From the NCBI GenBank assembly GCA_048013815.1, contig CM106585.1, positions 12,958,001-13,022,000 on the forward strand: a stretch of DNA of 64,000 nucleotides, given 5' to 3'. The notes beneath the pieces are model-generated. The model was not told the origin of the DNA. It saw only the letters and a program-made list of their open reading frames with translations, and ran no database searches. The translations under genes and the position numbers were made by a program. Shown piece after piece: positions 36,751-48,845 of this stretch. Numbering within the stretch: position 1 is the stretch's first letter; every line of letters starts with the position of its first letter. Source of the DNA: Setoptus koraiensis. Taxonomy: Eukaryota > Arthropoda.

Positions 36751-38133
36751 AAGGGGCGATTTCACACTTACATAATAGAGCAGTATTGCACGCAGTTTTA
36801 CACAAACAAGTCACACAAACCCTATCAAGTGCCACTGATACTTGCAATGTTCTAATGTTTGCAAACTGCAAACTGCGCCTGATCACTTTACTCATCTCGC
36901 TCTCACTTTCACTCTTTCGAGCCTCGATACGAAAAGAATTTGTTGGAAGGCTGGTCCATAGTAGCATACGGGCAACAGACACACAGGTAGCAATGCAAAC
37001 AATGGCGGCATTTTAGCATATTAGCGCTCCAAGAAGACGTTACACATCAAAGAGGGGCCCCACCAAGCCAAATTATAGGTGGCGTTCATGTTAATGTTAT
37101 TTTTTATAAGGTTCCTTCTTGCACCACAAGCAAAGGCAAGCTCGATTACGTGTAGGCCGCTGTCGATTGTTATTATTATCACGCAGACCTTTATTGGAAT
37201 TCGTTGTTGATTGTTGTGTATGTTTATCTTGCATTGTTTGTCCGTTAATCGACCGACATCAGCCTAAATGAGCGAACAGCAACAACAATGGCAACATCAA
37301 TGGCAATCTCAGTCGCTCTTAAAATGTCTCGCTGCTGGCCGCCCCGGCTACCAAACAAGTGAACTACTGAACAAGAGGACGAGCCATTGGCCCCCATAAA
37401 CGCCAAGATCCTGGCCTCCAGGGCAGTTTGCTTATTCTAAGAACGTAGCCTCCTTCACTGCAGTGCGGCAATCTGCACGTAATATCCGCCACTGAGTCGA
37501 GGTATTCTTTCTTTGTTCTTCTCAATTGTCTCCAGACAGGTTAGGAATGAATGGCCATTAATAGTGCCGGCGTGTAACATTTTCCGACACCAACACCAAC
37601 CAAACGACCCTAGTTAGATTGATGGCCGATAGGTACTCAAACAAGCAGACAACTGGCAATTGGACAGCTAAATATGCAGCCTTTCGGGTTCTCAAGGAGT
37701 ACGTGAGAAAGCAAAAATCTTCTTTTGTGAACAGTAAATTGAACATCCCAAACAATGGCTAAAATGATAGCAACCCGCAAGGCAAGCTGTTGACACATCC
37801 AAGTTTATGAAAGCAAAATAAATAAATATCATCTATAAATAATTTCGTTTTTGTTAATAACAAATAAGCTGACGATCATACCGGAGAAAGGATGTGTCAT
37901 TACGTGACAACATAAATATCAAGTTATATTTGTTTGTGGCTTATCTTTACTACACTAGACTACTACTGGACTAGCTCTATGATAAAAGAGGGATCGGCGC
38001 CCGAAATAACTCACCTTGTGATCCTCTGCTAACAACTTGTCAGTGTAAATCAATCATTTCATTCGTACATGAGGAAAGCAAGTTTTTTTGAAGGAATTTG
38101 TGCTGGTGCTCGAATGCCTGACACCGAAAATAA

Positions 38134-38280
38134 AGCCCTACGCTTTGCTGGTCGATCTTTCTTCTCATATATGCTAGAGATATGTTCCATAGGTCGAAAC
38201 AAACCTTGGAAAAGCCCCTTCTGGGGTATGTCGAGCTTTTTAATGAAAGATATGAAAGTTTATCAAATCTCGATGCTTGA
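38134..38280 (+). pseudogene. Gene fragment, left arm of a long inverted repeat
   Basis: One frame encodes YARDMFHRSKQTLEKPLLGY followed by VELFNERYES, then reaches TGA. The opposite arm (minus strand, 38557-38324) encodes a near copy. At least six of the differences between the arms are synonymous (for example ACC/ACT, TTG/TTA, CCC/CCT, GGG/GGA), which suggests that both descend from a once-functional coding sequence. The family is unknown. No start codon belongs clearly to this piece. Confidence 0.45.
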
Positions 38281-38418
38281 CCATCAACAGATTGAGTTAA
38301 AATTTCTTTTTTCTTTGATTCGGTCAGCTTTCATACCTTTTATTGAAAAAAAGCTCGACATATCCCAGAAAAGGCTTTTCTAAAGTTTGTTTCGGCGTAT
38401 AGCACATATCTCTAGCAC
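38172..38418. repeat. Long imperfect inverted repeat, arms about 90 bp
   Basis: Arms 38172-38259 and 38328-38418 are reverse complements at roughly 80 percent, with a spacer of about 68 bp; weaker similarity extends outward. A transcript through it would fold into a long hairpin. The arms are paralogous coding fragments in tail-to-tail orientation. Confidence 0.7.
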
Positions 38419-38557
38419 ACAGGAGAAACGAGATAGACTCCAGAGAGAGCGTCGGAAACTGACCGGTGTTACGCAACTGCACAGCACGGCAGTGGTCACT
38501 TTGCGCAAAACCCTCAATTGTATTCGACAATTTCACTTTGTGCCAAAAACACCCCAC
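38324..38557 (-). pseudogene. Gene fragment, right arm of a long inverted repeat
   Basis: A 77-codon minus-strand frame ends with LLCARDMCYTPKQTLEKP and then FLGYVELFFNKRYES. It matches the left-arm product over about 45 residues with one extra residue. The region before that also resembles it (FPTLSLES against SPTLCWS). It could be the 3' end of a small gene or a decayed exon; no start or splice site is convincing. Confidence 0.45.
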
Positions 38558-39517
38558 AAGCGCAGCCCTCTACCTCGCGAGGTCAAAATAAGATAGAGAG
38601 AAGGGCACATTTTGACTGCTAAGTCCCCTTAATTGTCTTTTAGAATATCTTTCTAAGTAACGCAATCTGGCGGAATTGGCTCCAATTCATGAAGAACATT
38701 TACAGATCAAGAATTGTCATATCAACCTGTATGTTGGGCTGTGGCCGCTCGAACGCAGACTAGATGATACAAATATTTCGTAACAGGTAATATAATCCAA
38801 AGATTCAGCAAGAGTTTTGGTGAATCTAGAAATTTTCTTCTCACCAAGTTCGAATAGGGAACCGCCAAGTTCAGAATAGGTAAATTCGCTACAAAGACAA
38901 ATGCGCTTAGCATACAAACAATAAAAAATAAGACCTGGTTGTTCACAATAGTACGTAGGTCAATGTTGAGGAAGCATATCCAGTCAATTTTGCCCACATT
39001 TCGATCGATATTCATCCATGGATTAAGATATTTCGAAAACTAGTCGCCAGTGGGCGCTCAATTTTTTCTACCTTGAAAGTGGACCAGAGTACGTACATTT
39101 CATCATCTAGGCCCGAGATTCTCGGGTCAACTTTCGGATTTTTCGGCGCGATTTTTCTCGCATGAATGTTTATAGGATTTATTTTTCAAGGGCGCCTTGC
39201 CAAAAAAAAGTAAGTTGTTCGATAAATTTCATTCATATGAACGCTGAGGAGTGAATTCTTGGTATTGTTAGACAGCTGTCATGGCACAATATGTTATTGA
39301 CCGCAAAACATATATCGCGTCATTTCTCCGGAGTCAATGACCCTCAATCCGAGTGTTTTGTAACTCCTGAATGAGCTGGAGCCATTTGAGGCAAACCGCT
39401 TCCGTGTTTGGACATGGCACGATCGTCGGGAAGGTGTAGTTCCTGTTTCATTGCCATTATGTTGAACTGGTTAAATTTGATCGGATTAGCTCAATCTAGT
39501 TGCAGAGAGTTAATTGG

Positions 39518-39775
39518 TCATTTGTATGTGCTCTCAAATATGGATGCCTTGAATTCATGCACGAACGGATGTTCAATCATACACCTCTTGTACTTGGATG
39601 ACAGTCTGAAAACTATGGATATCCACCAGCTCAATATCTCATTAATATTTGGTCGAAGAGGCGGATAAAGCCACAAATTGGCGATAGTAGGTAATGGAGC
39701 ACCAGAGTCATCCAGATTAAACATTCCATTTTCAACAGCCAAAATTAATGCGAGCCTCAGATATCGAAGAAACAA
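39518..39775 (-). pseudogene. Possible gene fragment of unknown family
   Basis: An 85-codon minus-strand frame includes LPTIANLWLYPPLRPNINEI, LSWW and MIEHPFVHEF. A second locus, minus strand near 44690-44580, reads LSWRM and AEYPFVDIL with similar order and spacing, so both may descend from one gene or repeat. No intact gene surrounds either. Confidence 0.25.
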
Positions 39776-40511
39776 TAGTTACCGCACTAGCGGCGAAGGT
39801 GCTTTTCTAGATTTCATGCCCAATTCAAATTGATATACCAGTATAACATTATAAGTGTACATTTGTTCGAGTAGAAAACTTATGAGGACGAAGAATGCAA
39901 TTCATGAAATTTCTAGCTCCCGGATATATGTTATCTGTCGATTATCGGGCTCAAATGGATCCATCCATGAATGGTCGCCCACCTTCTTGGATACTGGACC
40001 GGATAAGATCCGAATGTGGATCAAGATTCTGCTAGCTGGGCGGATCTATTATCCAGCCCGGATATCCATGAACATCTCCACTCTCAAGTTGCAACTAAAC
40101 ACGTTATATGCCATAAGCTTGTTGTTACGATGCGCAGGCGCTCGGTTGCTTTCGTGAGTAGCTGCCGACGGTATTGAAGCATAGCTGGTTCTGGCAAATC
40201 CTCACGCCTTGACATTGTTGTAACAAACTCAACGTTCTACGTGTATCGTTAGAAAATTTGTAGCCGCGTTGAGATATGTGTGTCCCAGGATTGCCATCAG
40301 TGATGGATCAAGTCTGAAAATCGCACAATGAGTTGTTGGTAGGCTTATTGATAGGCTGAAAAAATGGCTATATCTAGATGTTTCATGTTATTTGAATAGT
40401 CGGCTGCTTCATCTACCGACAAACATATGAATAACTCAACACGGACATGACGAATTTCCTTCTTTCTAGTGAGATAATAATAAATTGCGATGGTTCGCAC
40501 TATAAAAATAG

Positions 40512-40600
40512 AAATTTTCCAGGCAAACTTTGAAAAATGTTTCAGGCGAAATTTTCCAGACAATTTTTGAAAAATAATTCGGGCGAAATTTTCCATGATC
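40512..40600. repeat. Tandem duplication, 37-bp unit
   Basis: GAAATTTTCCAG starts units about 37 bp apart, with two full copies and part of a third. It lies 150-240 bp upstream of the second secreted-protein gene. Confidence 0.65.
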
Positions 40601-40748
40601 TTCAATAACAATTGTCTACCATTGCATTTAGTTGTATATGAGTCGAAGTGTTCGATTGAGTTCCACGAGCCACATTCAGACATCGGTCATTATTTCGATT
40701 TGGATAAAAACGTTCAATATCACATACAAAGATAACAGACGCGGCCCA

Positions 40749-41903
40749 ATGGAGAAAAAAACGTTTGTCATCGGGTTTCTGACAGGGACGCTCCTTATAT
40801 CTCATCTGGGTCTCATTCAATCGGTTTCGATTATTCCTGTTACGTCAAAGGATCAATGTGTAGAGAAAATTGCCGATGTTGATTCGGTGCAAAAGTTCTT
40901 GGTATTCTGCGATACACTGAATATATCAGATGAAATCCTAAACCAATGCCTGCACAGTACTGATGGCTCAGCAGATTTGAGGGCGTTAAGAGAAATCGTC
41001 CTACAATTGTCGACGGTTCATTCTGTTTGCGAGCCAGATTACATCAGTAGATTGTTGCAAATGGACGAAAAAATGCGCAGCCATAGGAGTCGGGGTAAAA
41101 GACTTCACATGGAATCGAAACATCGCCTGTCACGATTTTTCACATTATTAACTGGCCAGGTTATTATAACTTGCAAAAGGAGTCTTGAAAATAAACTGGA
41201 ACGGGCAGAACGACAGCCAGGCGTTGAGGAGAGCTTGCAATCGATCGAAGAGAAGGAACAGGGCAAAATCTTGTTCGAGGAGTTGCCATTGAGCAAAAGT
41301 ATGCTTTATCTGGTCAAATTAATTATGCAAAGCAAACCATGGTTCACTCGGTTGCCAGACAATCTATTATTGGCCGAGTCGATAGAGAGTCCCGATGGAA
41401 AGCCACGATCGATTTATATCACTTTGAATAGCTTGGAAATGCTAGAAAAATACACGAAATTGAAGAAGGCCTGTACAGTGATTGATAGATACGCTCAGAG
41501 TTCCATCTACCCGATAGCGAGACTGGCTTCGAACGGCTATATGGCTACCGATGACTCAAGGGTTTTGGACCGGAATCTAAGGAGTAGCTCGCGCGTGGGT
41601 AGATGGCTCAATGTGGTGCAATATTGTCAGAGTGTGTCGATGCTTGAAGCTCAAATCGATACTGAGGGCGAAATCCCGCAAAGTTTGCAGGTAGAGCAAG
41701 AAAAGGCCGTTGGCAGTGTGTCAGAGGCATTCAGTTTTGAAGAAAGTGAAAGTTTTCACGATTTCGACCACAATATCAAGTGCTTCACTGCTTCCGCATT
41801 CGGAATGAGAAAATGGCTTCTAAAGCAGTCTGGCAATACTGATCAGAAGATGGCCAAACTGATGATGAAATTTTATGGAAATCCTGATAGAAAAAAACAA
41901 TAA
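40749..41903 (+). CDS. Secreted orphan protein, 384 residues, single exon
   Basis: I start at the ATG at 40749 because it opens a typical signal peptide (MEKK, then a hydrophobic core FVIGFLTGTLLISHLGLI, cut near residue 25). The frame is open further upstream, to an ATG at 40638, but those 37 residues would bury the signal. The mature protein has eight cysteines (37, 54, 67, 94, 142, 242, 293, 345), a glycosylation site NIS at 58, a basic stretch near 108-128 (SHRSRGKRLH) and an acidic segment near 325-340. It ends in NPDRKKQ. The stop codon overlaps an AATAAA (41899-41904), a possible polyadenylation signal. No introns and no recognised family. It resembles the gene at 31713 in design (signal peptide, helical, even cysteine number, one exon, same strand), but I see no clear sequence similarity. 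Confidence 0.8.
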   Translation: MEKKTFVIGFLTGTLLISHLGLIQSVSIIPVTSKDQCVEKIADVDSVQKFLVFCDTLNISDEILNQCLHSTDGSADLRALREIVLQLSTVHSVCEPDYISRLLQMDEKMRSHRSRGKRLHMESKHRLSRFFTLLTGQVIITCKRSLENKLERAERQPGVEESLQSIEEKEQGKILFEELPLSKSMLYLVKLIMQSKPWFTRLPDNLLLAESIESPDGKPRSIYITLNSLEMLEKYTKLKKACTVIDRYAQSSIYPIARLASNGYMATDDSRVLDRNLRSSSRVGRWLNVVQYCQSVSMLEAQIDTEGEIPQSLQVEQEKAVGSVSEAFSFEESESFHDFDHNIKCFTASAFGMRKWLLKQSGNTDQKMAKLMMKFYGNPDRKKQ

Positions 41904-43607
41904 ATTCCATGTTTTCAAGCTCGCATTCGGAGGACGAACGTGAAAAGACGTTGAAAAACCATCGACTACACCAGGCCCTTTGAATGCGCACGTTGTTGCG
42001 GCAAATCATCGTGCGCTTGCAGTATAATGTTTCTGGTTGTCTCAGCAATGATGGCTGCAAAATAATTGGTAATAAACAGCGACAGCGTAATCGCTTAAAA
42101 ATCGCTTCACGACGAGTGGAGATACAATTATGAAAATCTGCCGTGCAACTAGATACGTCGTTTGGGACGTTTGTTCACACCGAAAAAGTCGATTTTCATC
42201 TGTTTTGTGGTTGAAAACCGGAATTCTCTTCAAATTGTACCGCTGATAAGTGTGCTTTTACAGACGATCAGACGATATTTATTACTAACTTCATGTATTG
42301 AATCTTATCATTGAAACTCAACATGCAAATTGCCATGACGTCCGAAAAAGAAAGAGAAAGGTAGTCACGCGTTGCACTGATAGGCAGTGTTTTTATTTCT
42401 CCTTTTCTTTCGCTGGCAACATTTCTCTGGATGGTCGTCGTGTAGACCGAGAGGTGAGTCACAGAAAAAGGAAGTGACATAGAGGTTTTGTTGGCAAGGG
42501 GGCGTGCGTTGAGCGATCAACAGCGCCAAACTGTAGAAGTGGCTAACAACTGAGTGACACTGACAAGGCGAACCCTTTTTCGTAGACATCTGTTTGAAAA
42601 AAAAATATCAGCTAGTTCCATGTGATTTTTCGTGAAATTGACGGTCTTCATATTCTTTTTTCCGTCTCTCGGCCTAATTTTGGGATCCCTGGGACTATCT
42701 TGATAATTTCTAATGCGCGATTGGCTCGCTGATCTTTTTTGTATTTTAGTCTCACGTCGAGAGGATTTATATTGTAAGACTTTAGAGTGAATCGGGATTA
42801 GTTTGAGTTTGTTTGGACAAACTGGCACAAGTAATAAGTGAGCGAGTGTGGCCTCGTTGTGTTGCATGCGAGCAATTTTCTGAATCTGCTCAATTCAAAC
42901 AAGAGGGACAAGCTGCAATGGTAGCTGATACATTTGTCATTGGCTGTATGCAACTGAAACTGTCGTAGAAAGCTGCAAGATATCAACTAGCGGCAATCGA
43001 GTGGCAATAGTGAGCTAACGAGAGAGAGAGCTAGCGTCCGCAACCAAACATTGCGAGAGAGGCAGAGAGTGACAGAAAGAGAGAGATAGCCAGCGATGGC
43101 GACTAAATATTGTAGGAGAAATAACCCGAGTTCCAGAGGATTTGCACTAAAGACTGGAATAGGATTATAAGAGAAACTTGTTGTTGCTGTCGTCTCTGTC
43201 TGCGTCTAATCCCTCGTCTCTCCTCTCATATTATATAACAATACCTGGTTATATACTATCGAAGTCAGCATTTTTATTCACTTGGCATGCACGCAAAATA
43301 AATTCTTGGTGCCGGCTTGTCAGCAAAGGATGTCCATCAGTGAAAATGTGTAGCAGCTCGATGAATCCCGCAGCGAGAGGTTTTCCGGCGTTATACCGCC
43401 AATCGCATGGTGCAGCCGCTCTCTGGATACGCAAATCAATTCGTATACGATTGAATAGGCTCGCCTTTGGAGTTTGCTCGGCGCACATGGCTCGTTGTTG
43501 CGGGCCCACAATAGCTAATGGCGCCCAGACACCGTCTACTGTATATGGATAAACGTTGAATTGCTTGACAATTTCAGACACTATTTATTTATAGTTGGCG
43601 TTGGCTT

Positions 43608-43698
43608 GGATACAATCCATGGATACACTCCATGGATACAATCCATGGATACAATCCATGGATACACTCCATAGATACAATCCATGGATATAATCCAT
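43608..43698. repeat. Tandem repeat, 13-bp unit, seven copies
   Basis: GGATACAATCCAT-type units, head to tail, with one to two changes each. Each unit junction forms the palindrome ATCCATGGAT. Confidence 0.9.
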
Positions 43699-44193
43699 GC
43701 ACACAATAATAGATAATAATAGATGGATGGCTAAGATAAGGTGAATATATATTTGTGGTAGTAATTTATTAATATTAGCAGTGGAAAGGCACCTAATATA
43801 GACAACACTGCTAATGGTGCAGCTCGCCTGGGCTAGCGAGTCTCAAGTGGGCCCAAGAAAAGAGTCTAAATGGGGTCTATCAGGCTGTGTTTGGGCTTAC
43901 GGATGAGTCGCTTTTCTAGGAACGCACACGCACTCAAGAGTCCCACCGAGGAGCCGAGCCTATTTGTCTACTATCCCGCTACTCACCTGCTCAATCATGA
44001 GTTATTAGTGTAAGCTATTATTATGACATCCAACGTGAGCCCCGATGAGAGCTACTCAACATCTCTCGGCACTATTGGCAAGCGACTTCTGGCAAGCTAC
44101 TTCTGGCCAATGAGAGAGATCAATTATGTAGTGCATTGTACGAGTGTGTTAGTCACTAGTCACTAAACGTTGTCTCCGTTGCACTGTGTTCAG

Positions 44194-44274
44194 TTGTTGT
44201 TGTTGTTGTTGTTGCTGCTGCTGCTGTTGTTGTTGTTGCTGCTGCTGTTGTTGTTGTTGTTGTTGCTGTTGTTG
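44194..44274. repeat. GTT/GCT triplet array in AT-rich DNA
   Basis: About 80 bp of GTT and GCT triplets. The plus frame reads poly-Cys and the others poly-Leu or poly-Val; none extends into supported coding sequence. Confidence 0.85.
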
Positions 44275-44574
44275 GGTAGTCAAAAGTGGACCAGCTAGAA
44301 CATTAATAAAATTTGCGAAAACATTTAATGCGTTCCTGTGTCGCCCTAGGTGTGCCCTCTATCCTGCCTTGTTCTTCTGCTTCACAACACTTGACACACA
44401 CAATAGAGACTTCTTCATCATCATCAACAATCAAGAGAGCATCGCATGAGAAAAGAAGAATTTTCTCTTCGCGGTGCCCTTGATGCTGTTGTCTCATAAA
44501 TCTAGCGACCTTCGACGACTATAGGCCCTGATATGCACGGCCTGCACCCGCTATACCGACAGGTAGCGTCTGTC

Positions 44575-44700
44575 ATTGTGTTGCCAGCAGATATGTGTCG
44601 ACAAAATATCCACGAACGGATATTCGGCGATCATCCGCCAACTCAATTTCTGATAGATATCCACTCCGAGATAGGCGGATATTCGCATGAATTGAGCTAC
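44575..44700 (-). pseudogene. Possible decayed fragment related to 39518-39775
   Basis: The minus strand reads LSWRM and AEYPFVDIL, recalling LSWW and EHPFVHEF of the fragment at 39518-39775. On the plus strand the DNA words CACGAACGGAT, GATATCCAC and AGGCGGATA occur at both loci in the same order. This is a weak match made by eye. Confidence 0.18.
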
Positions 44701-47700
44701 AAAATGGCTTCAACAAAAGGAACATCAGAATTCTTATACACAACGGTCCTCTTGGAACACATAGTATCCGCTTCTTTGATCAGTTGCTATTGATTGTTGC
44801 TTGTAATAATGAAGGAACATCTGAGCATGACATCATGTCTAATTTGGCTTGGCTTCGATATGCATTGGAGACCACGTTTATCTCACGTTTATTTACAAAG
44901 ACGCGTGCGAAGATATATGCGAAATTTCACCACGATCGGATAGGACTTTTCCTAAATTAGTGCGCTCAGATATTCATGCTGTCTGGCGAATGTTCACCAC
45001 CTTTCATGGATATCCATGGATAATCGGCTTTTCTCAGATATCCAGGCTAGACATGACTTCATTCAACACCGACAAACTGCCACGAGGAAATCACTGGGCA
45101 TCTGTTCTGATATCGAGGTTGACACTGTTTCGCCAGAAAAAATTGTAGTTAGTAGTGTCTTTGGAGTGCTAACCCTATCGAGGGGGTCTGTGTCGATATT
45201 TCGACGTGCGAAATTTCAACAGTTCTTAATCTTGACCTTAAACAGTGCAAAATTTTGACGAAGCCTCTTTCCAAACAACTGTACAGTTGTTTACATTTGT
45301 CATCACATCTCGTGAGACAGTGATTTCTAGTAGTTTCTACAGATGAGATACATGTAGTAGTAACCAAGTCCAAACGATCAGTTTAGCGCTGTTTTAATTC
45401 ATTTTTCACGCGGATTGACAGATATACTTTACTGCCCTATTTGTAATAGAAAACGCTAACCTAACATTTATCTCTCTAGTCAGCCGATTGGATTTGTTCA
45501 TTCTAAAGCGGCGTAGATCATCTGTTTCAAATACTCGTGAAGAGTTGGTTCATTCTACATTTGATTTGAATTGTATCTACATGTATTTAAATTATTACAT
45601 TGCAGATTGATTGCATTCATTCGGATGGCACATGTGTATCGGCGATCTTTACTTCGCGAAAGTAGCAGCCTCTATGAGTGGCCGATTGGAATTTGATACG
45701 GACTGCGTTGGATCACAGCCGTTTCAAAATTTGTAATTAACGCAATGAGTGTCAAATTCTCATTGGCCACTCATGAAGGTTACGATACTTTCAATCCAGA
45801 TAAATAAGCGGTAAACATGAGCAATTTGGATGATTGCAACGAACCTGTGCAGACCCAGGATGTTAGTTTTCTTGACAGCTTCGACAGCTGATTATTCTTG
45901 CATTTGTGCCCCCGGAATCGGGAGTTTGGATGAATGTTTCGAAAGAGCAGGATTGCGCACTGGCGAAACAGTATACTGTCAAGATTTCATAGGACGAGAT
46001 ATTGCGCGGCGAGCAAACGTGCCCGTGCCCGTATTATTATCGCACCATCTGCGCTGGCTACATCCGCAGCAGATATTATCATTACTATTATTATTTGTTT
46101 TAAACAAGCGCAATCTTATCACACCGATGATAAGATTCCAATTTGCAGGTCGGGATCTGTGTGAGTTGGTGTTTTCTGCCTGTGTCGGCTGCAGACAAAT
46201 TGTCTAGCCAACTGTGGAGAGCCGAAAAGGTAGTATTATCATGATTTTTGGTGCGTGCAAGTGTCACACAAGCGCGTGCCAAAAAGAGTGAAGAGACAAC
46301 GGAAAATTGGAGAGCCGAGCCTCAGCCAAGTTGGCCCACTGTCATTGGTCGCTGTCTATTTTTCGCTGCCAGTTGCTGGTTGGCCGTGCTAGTTGTTAGT
46401 CGCTAGTCGCTGGTTGTTAGGTAACACAGAAGGAGAAACGAAGCAGAACAACTGTTTATTTATTTGTTTGTTTGTAGGGCAACTTTAGCCGGCGGAGTTA
46501 AAGTTGAGCCAGCCGAGATTTGTTTTTATCTGGCGTGTCTTTGGCGCGCCAGAGAGAGAGAGTAACGCCAAACGCTGTCAATTTTTCCATTCTGTTTGTG
46601 GACGGGCTGCAACATACTAAAGCGGGCACAAGGTGCGCTCGCGAACACACAAACTCGTCGCTAGATACATATCGCCGCTATATATGCCGCTATATATGCC
46701 GCTATATGGTCGTTTGGTGGCCGTGGACGTATAGCGCCGTCGAAAGTGCAGCAACTTGCGGCAGCTGAGCCGTTGATTTCTTTGTTTGCCTCTTTCGGTG
46801 TTGCGTTGTCGCGACTGGCCAGACATAGAAAGACACAGAGAGACAGAGAGAGACAGAGAGACAACGACGAATTGGCATCGCAGCACGAGTTCGCATCAAC
46901 GACAAGCAGCAAAAACAAGTGGAGCAGACGCGGAAATGCAAAGGGCACAAGTGGCGCCAACGAGCAACGAGCAACCAGCCAACTGGGCCAACAATCAAAA
47001 AAGTAACAACCAAAACAGTGGCAACCAGCTGAAACTCACTGGCCGTGAGTAACAACTCGCACAGTTGCCACTAATAACAAAGCTAACACAACAAGCTGTC
47101 TGTCGATTACATAACAGCGCGAGCTCACCTGAGATTGGTGCGCAAACTTGCTGAGCGAGTTTATTCTCAAATTAGCATGTAACTGACTTATAACTGGAGC
47201 ATCGTTGGAGCCACGACAGAGCCGCAACGGACCCGCTCCGTCGACAAACGATCGCGCTCTCAATCTTGAATTACAGGGCGCAAAACAATAACAGTTGATC
47301 CATTCAGCGGTTTTCCACTATTGTTCATACATCTACGTATTCGATTTACATTTGGCAGGCTGGCCAAGAGTTGCGTGAAATGTCCGCTATTGAAAGTGAC
47401 CCATTATGCTGGCTGCTGTAGCAGCCAGCGTTAATAGCTCTGACCGTGACCTCGACGCGCCCTCTATTCATTTTGTGTTTGCGCCACGGATTGCGCAACT
47501 ACAAATATCCGCTCATCCGCAAACCGCCACGGTCATTTCATCGGCGGCTCGCAGCACGATCGTTTTAGCGGCGGCTCGCAGCACGTGCAAGCCGTCAGAC
47601 ACACAACTGTTATTGACCGGTTAGCGATAGCCGATACGCGACGTCCGATCAGACGTCGGCTCACCTGAGATTTGCTCAGCTGTCATTGGCCGTCGGCAGC

Positions 47701-48825
47701 AAGCGATTTGAGTGGGCGAATTGAGTTTGCCGCATCACTCATTTCTGGCAGTTGTCGCCATTCATTGGAGCCATGCTGATACACGTGCAACGCTGACATT
47801 AGCGGCCATTCCATTGAATAGCGGCGCGATATTTGTGGCTTGTGTCAGCACGGTGACAGTTGCCCAGATACACCCACTCACAAATGATCTAACTACTGAT
47901 TTGGTCGCGCACAAAAACAGAATGCATAAAGAGCCCCCAATATAAATGAGAGAGAGAGAGAGAGAGAAATAGAATTGGCGCCTCTCAGTCAATTGACTTG
48001 AATGGTTTCAAGCAGGAGAAATGGAGAGAAAAGAATCGTGTGTCGCCGTAAAAGCATTCGACAATTGACATTTGACTGCCGCACACAAGCCAACAAAATT
48101 TATTTATTCAATCAGCCAGCAGCAGCAGCGTTTTGTGTGTAACGTTACGTGATGACATTAACACTGCCAATTGTGGGACACAATCATTCATGTGATTGCT
48201 GGTTCGCTGTGAATCATAATTCGCGTTGTTGCGCGAGTTTTGTTTTCGTACAAAAATGAACGTCAGGTGAGTGAGGGGCCCGATAAAAGGTAAAAGGGGA
48301 ACAAGTTGCAAATATTAGTTAGTCGTTGTTGTTGTTGTTGATGGCAGCGAAAATTAGTTGAGTGCATTAGTTATTATTGCAAACACAACTTGTTTTACCA
48401 TCTAGCAGAGATTCGCTTCAACGGATTTGCTCCGGCTTCACCACGTGCAAACAAGAGATGACAGGTGATAAACGGCTCGTGTGTGCCTTGAGTTCAATGT
48501 ACGCCACTTGTCAATGTCAGCTGATGTCACATGCTTGTTGGCATTATAATTACTGCCGAACAATTACGGTGAATGAACTTGGGTAATTTTGGCAATCCAA
48601 TCAGCAGAAGCGAAAATTGCTGATCAAAAGCAGCATCTCCATTGCGATTTGGAACTGCGCTGACAACTGACTGTGAATACAACTAAACTAAATATAACAA
48701 CTATAACAACTATAGTTATATTGTTTGGCTGGTTGTTTGGCTCGCCGAAGAATTCTTTCGATTTTCATTCAGAAATCGGACTGGATGCTGAAGTGAATAC
48801 TTCGAAATGCCCACACCTCAGATGC

Positions 48826-48845
48826 CATGCTGATTAATCAGCATG
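48826..48845. repeat. 20-bp perfect palindrome
   Basis: CATGCTGATTAATCAGCATG equals its own reverse complement. Confidence 0.9.

Larger units (their letters stand above)
33012..40748. other. AT-rich stretch between the two secreted-protein genes
   Basis: No intact gene is supported. It holds a candidate hAT-like miniature element (34298-34548), TTAYRTAA motifs at 36375 and 36769, a small hairpin at 36724, the long inverted repeat of paralogous coding fragments around 38.2-38.4 kb, a minus-strand gene fragment at 39518-39775, and a 37-bp duplication near 40512-40600. Confidence 0.5.
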
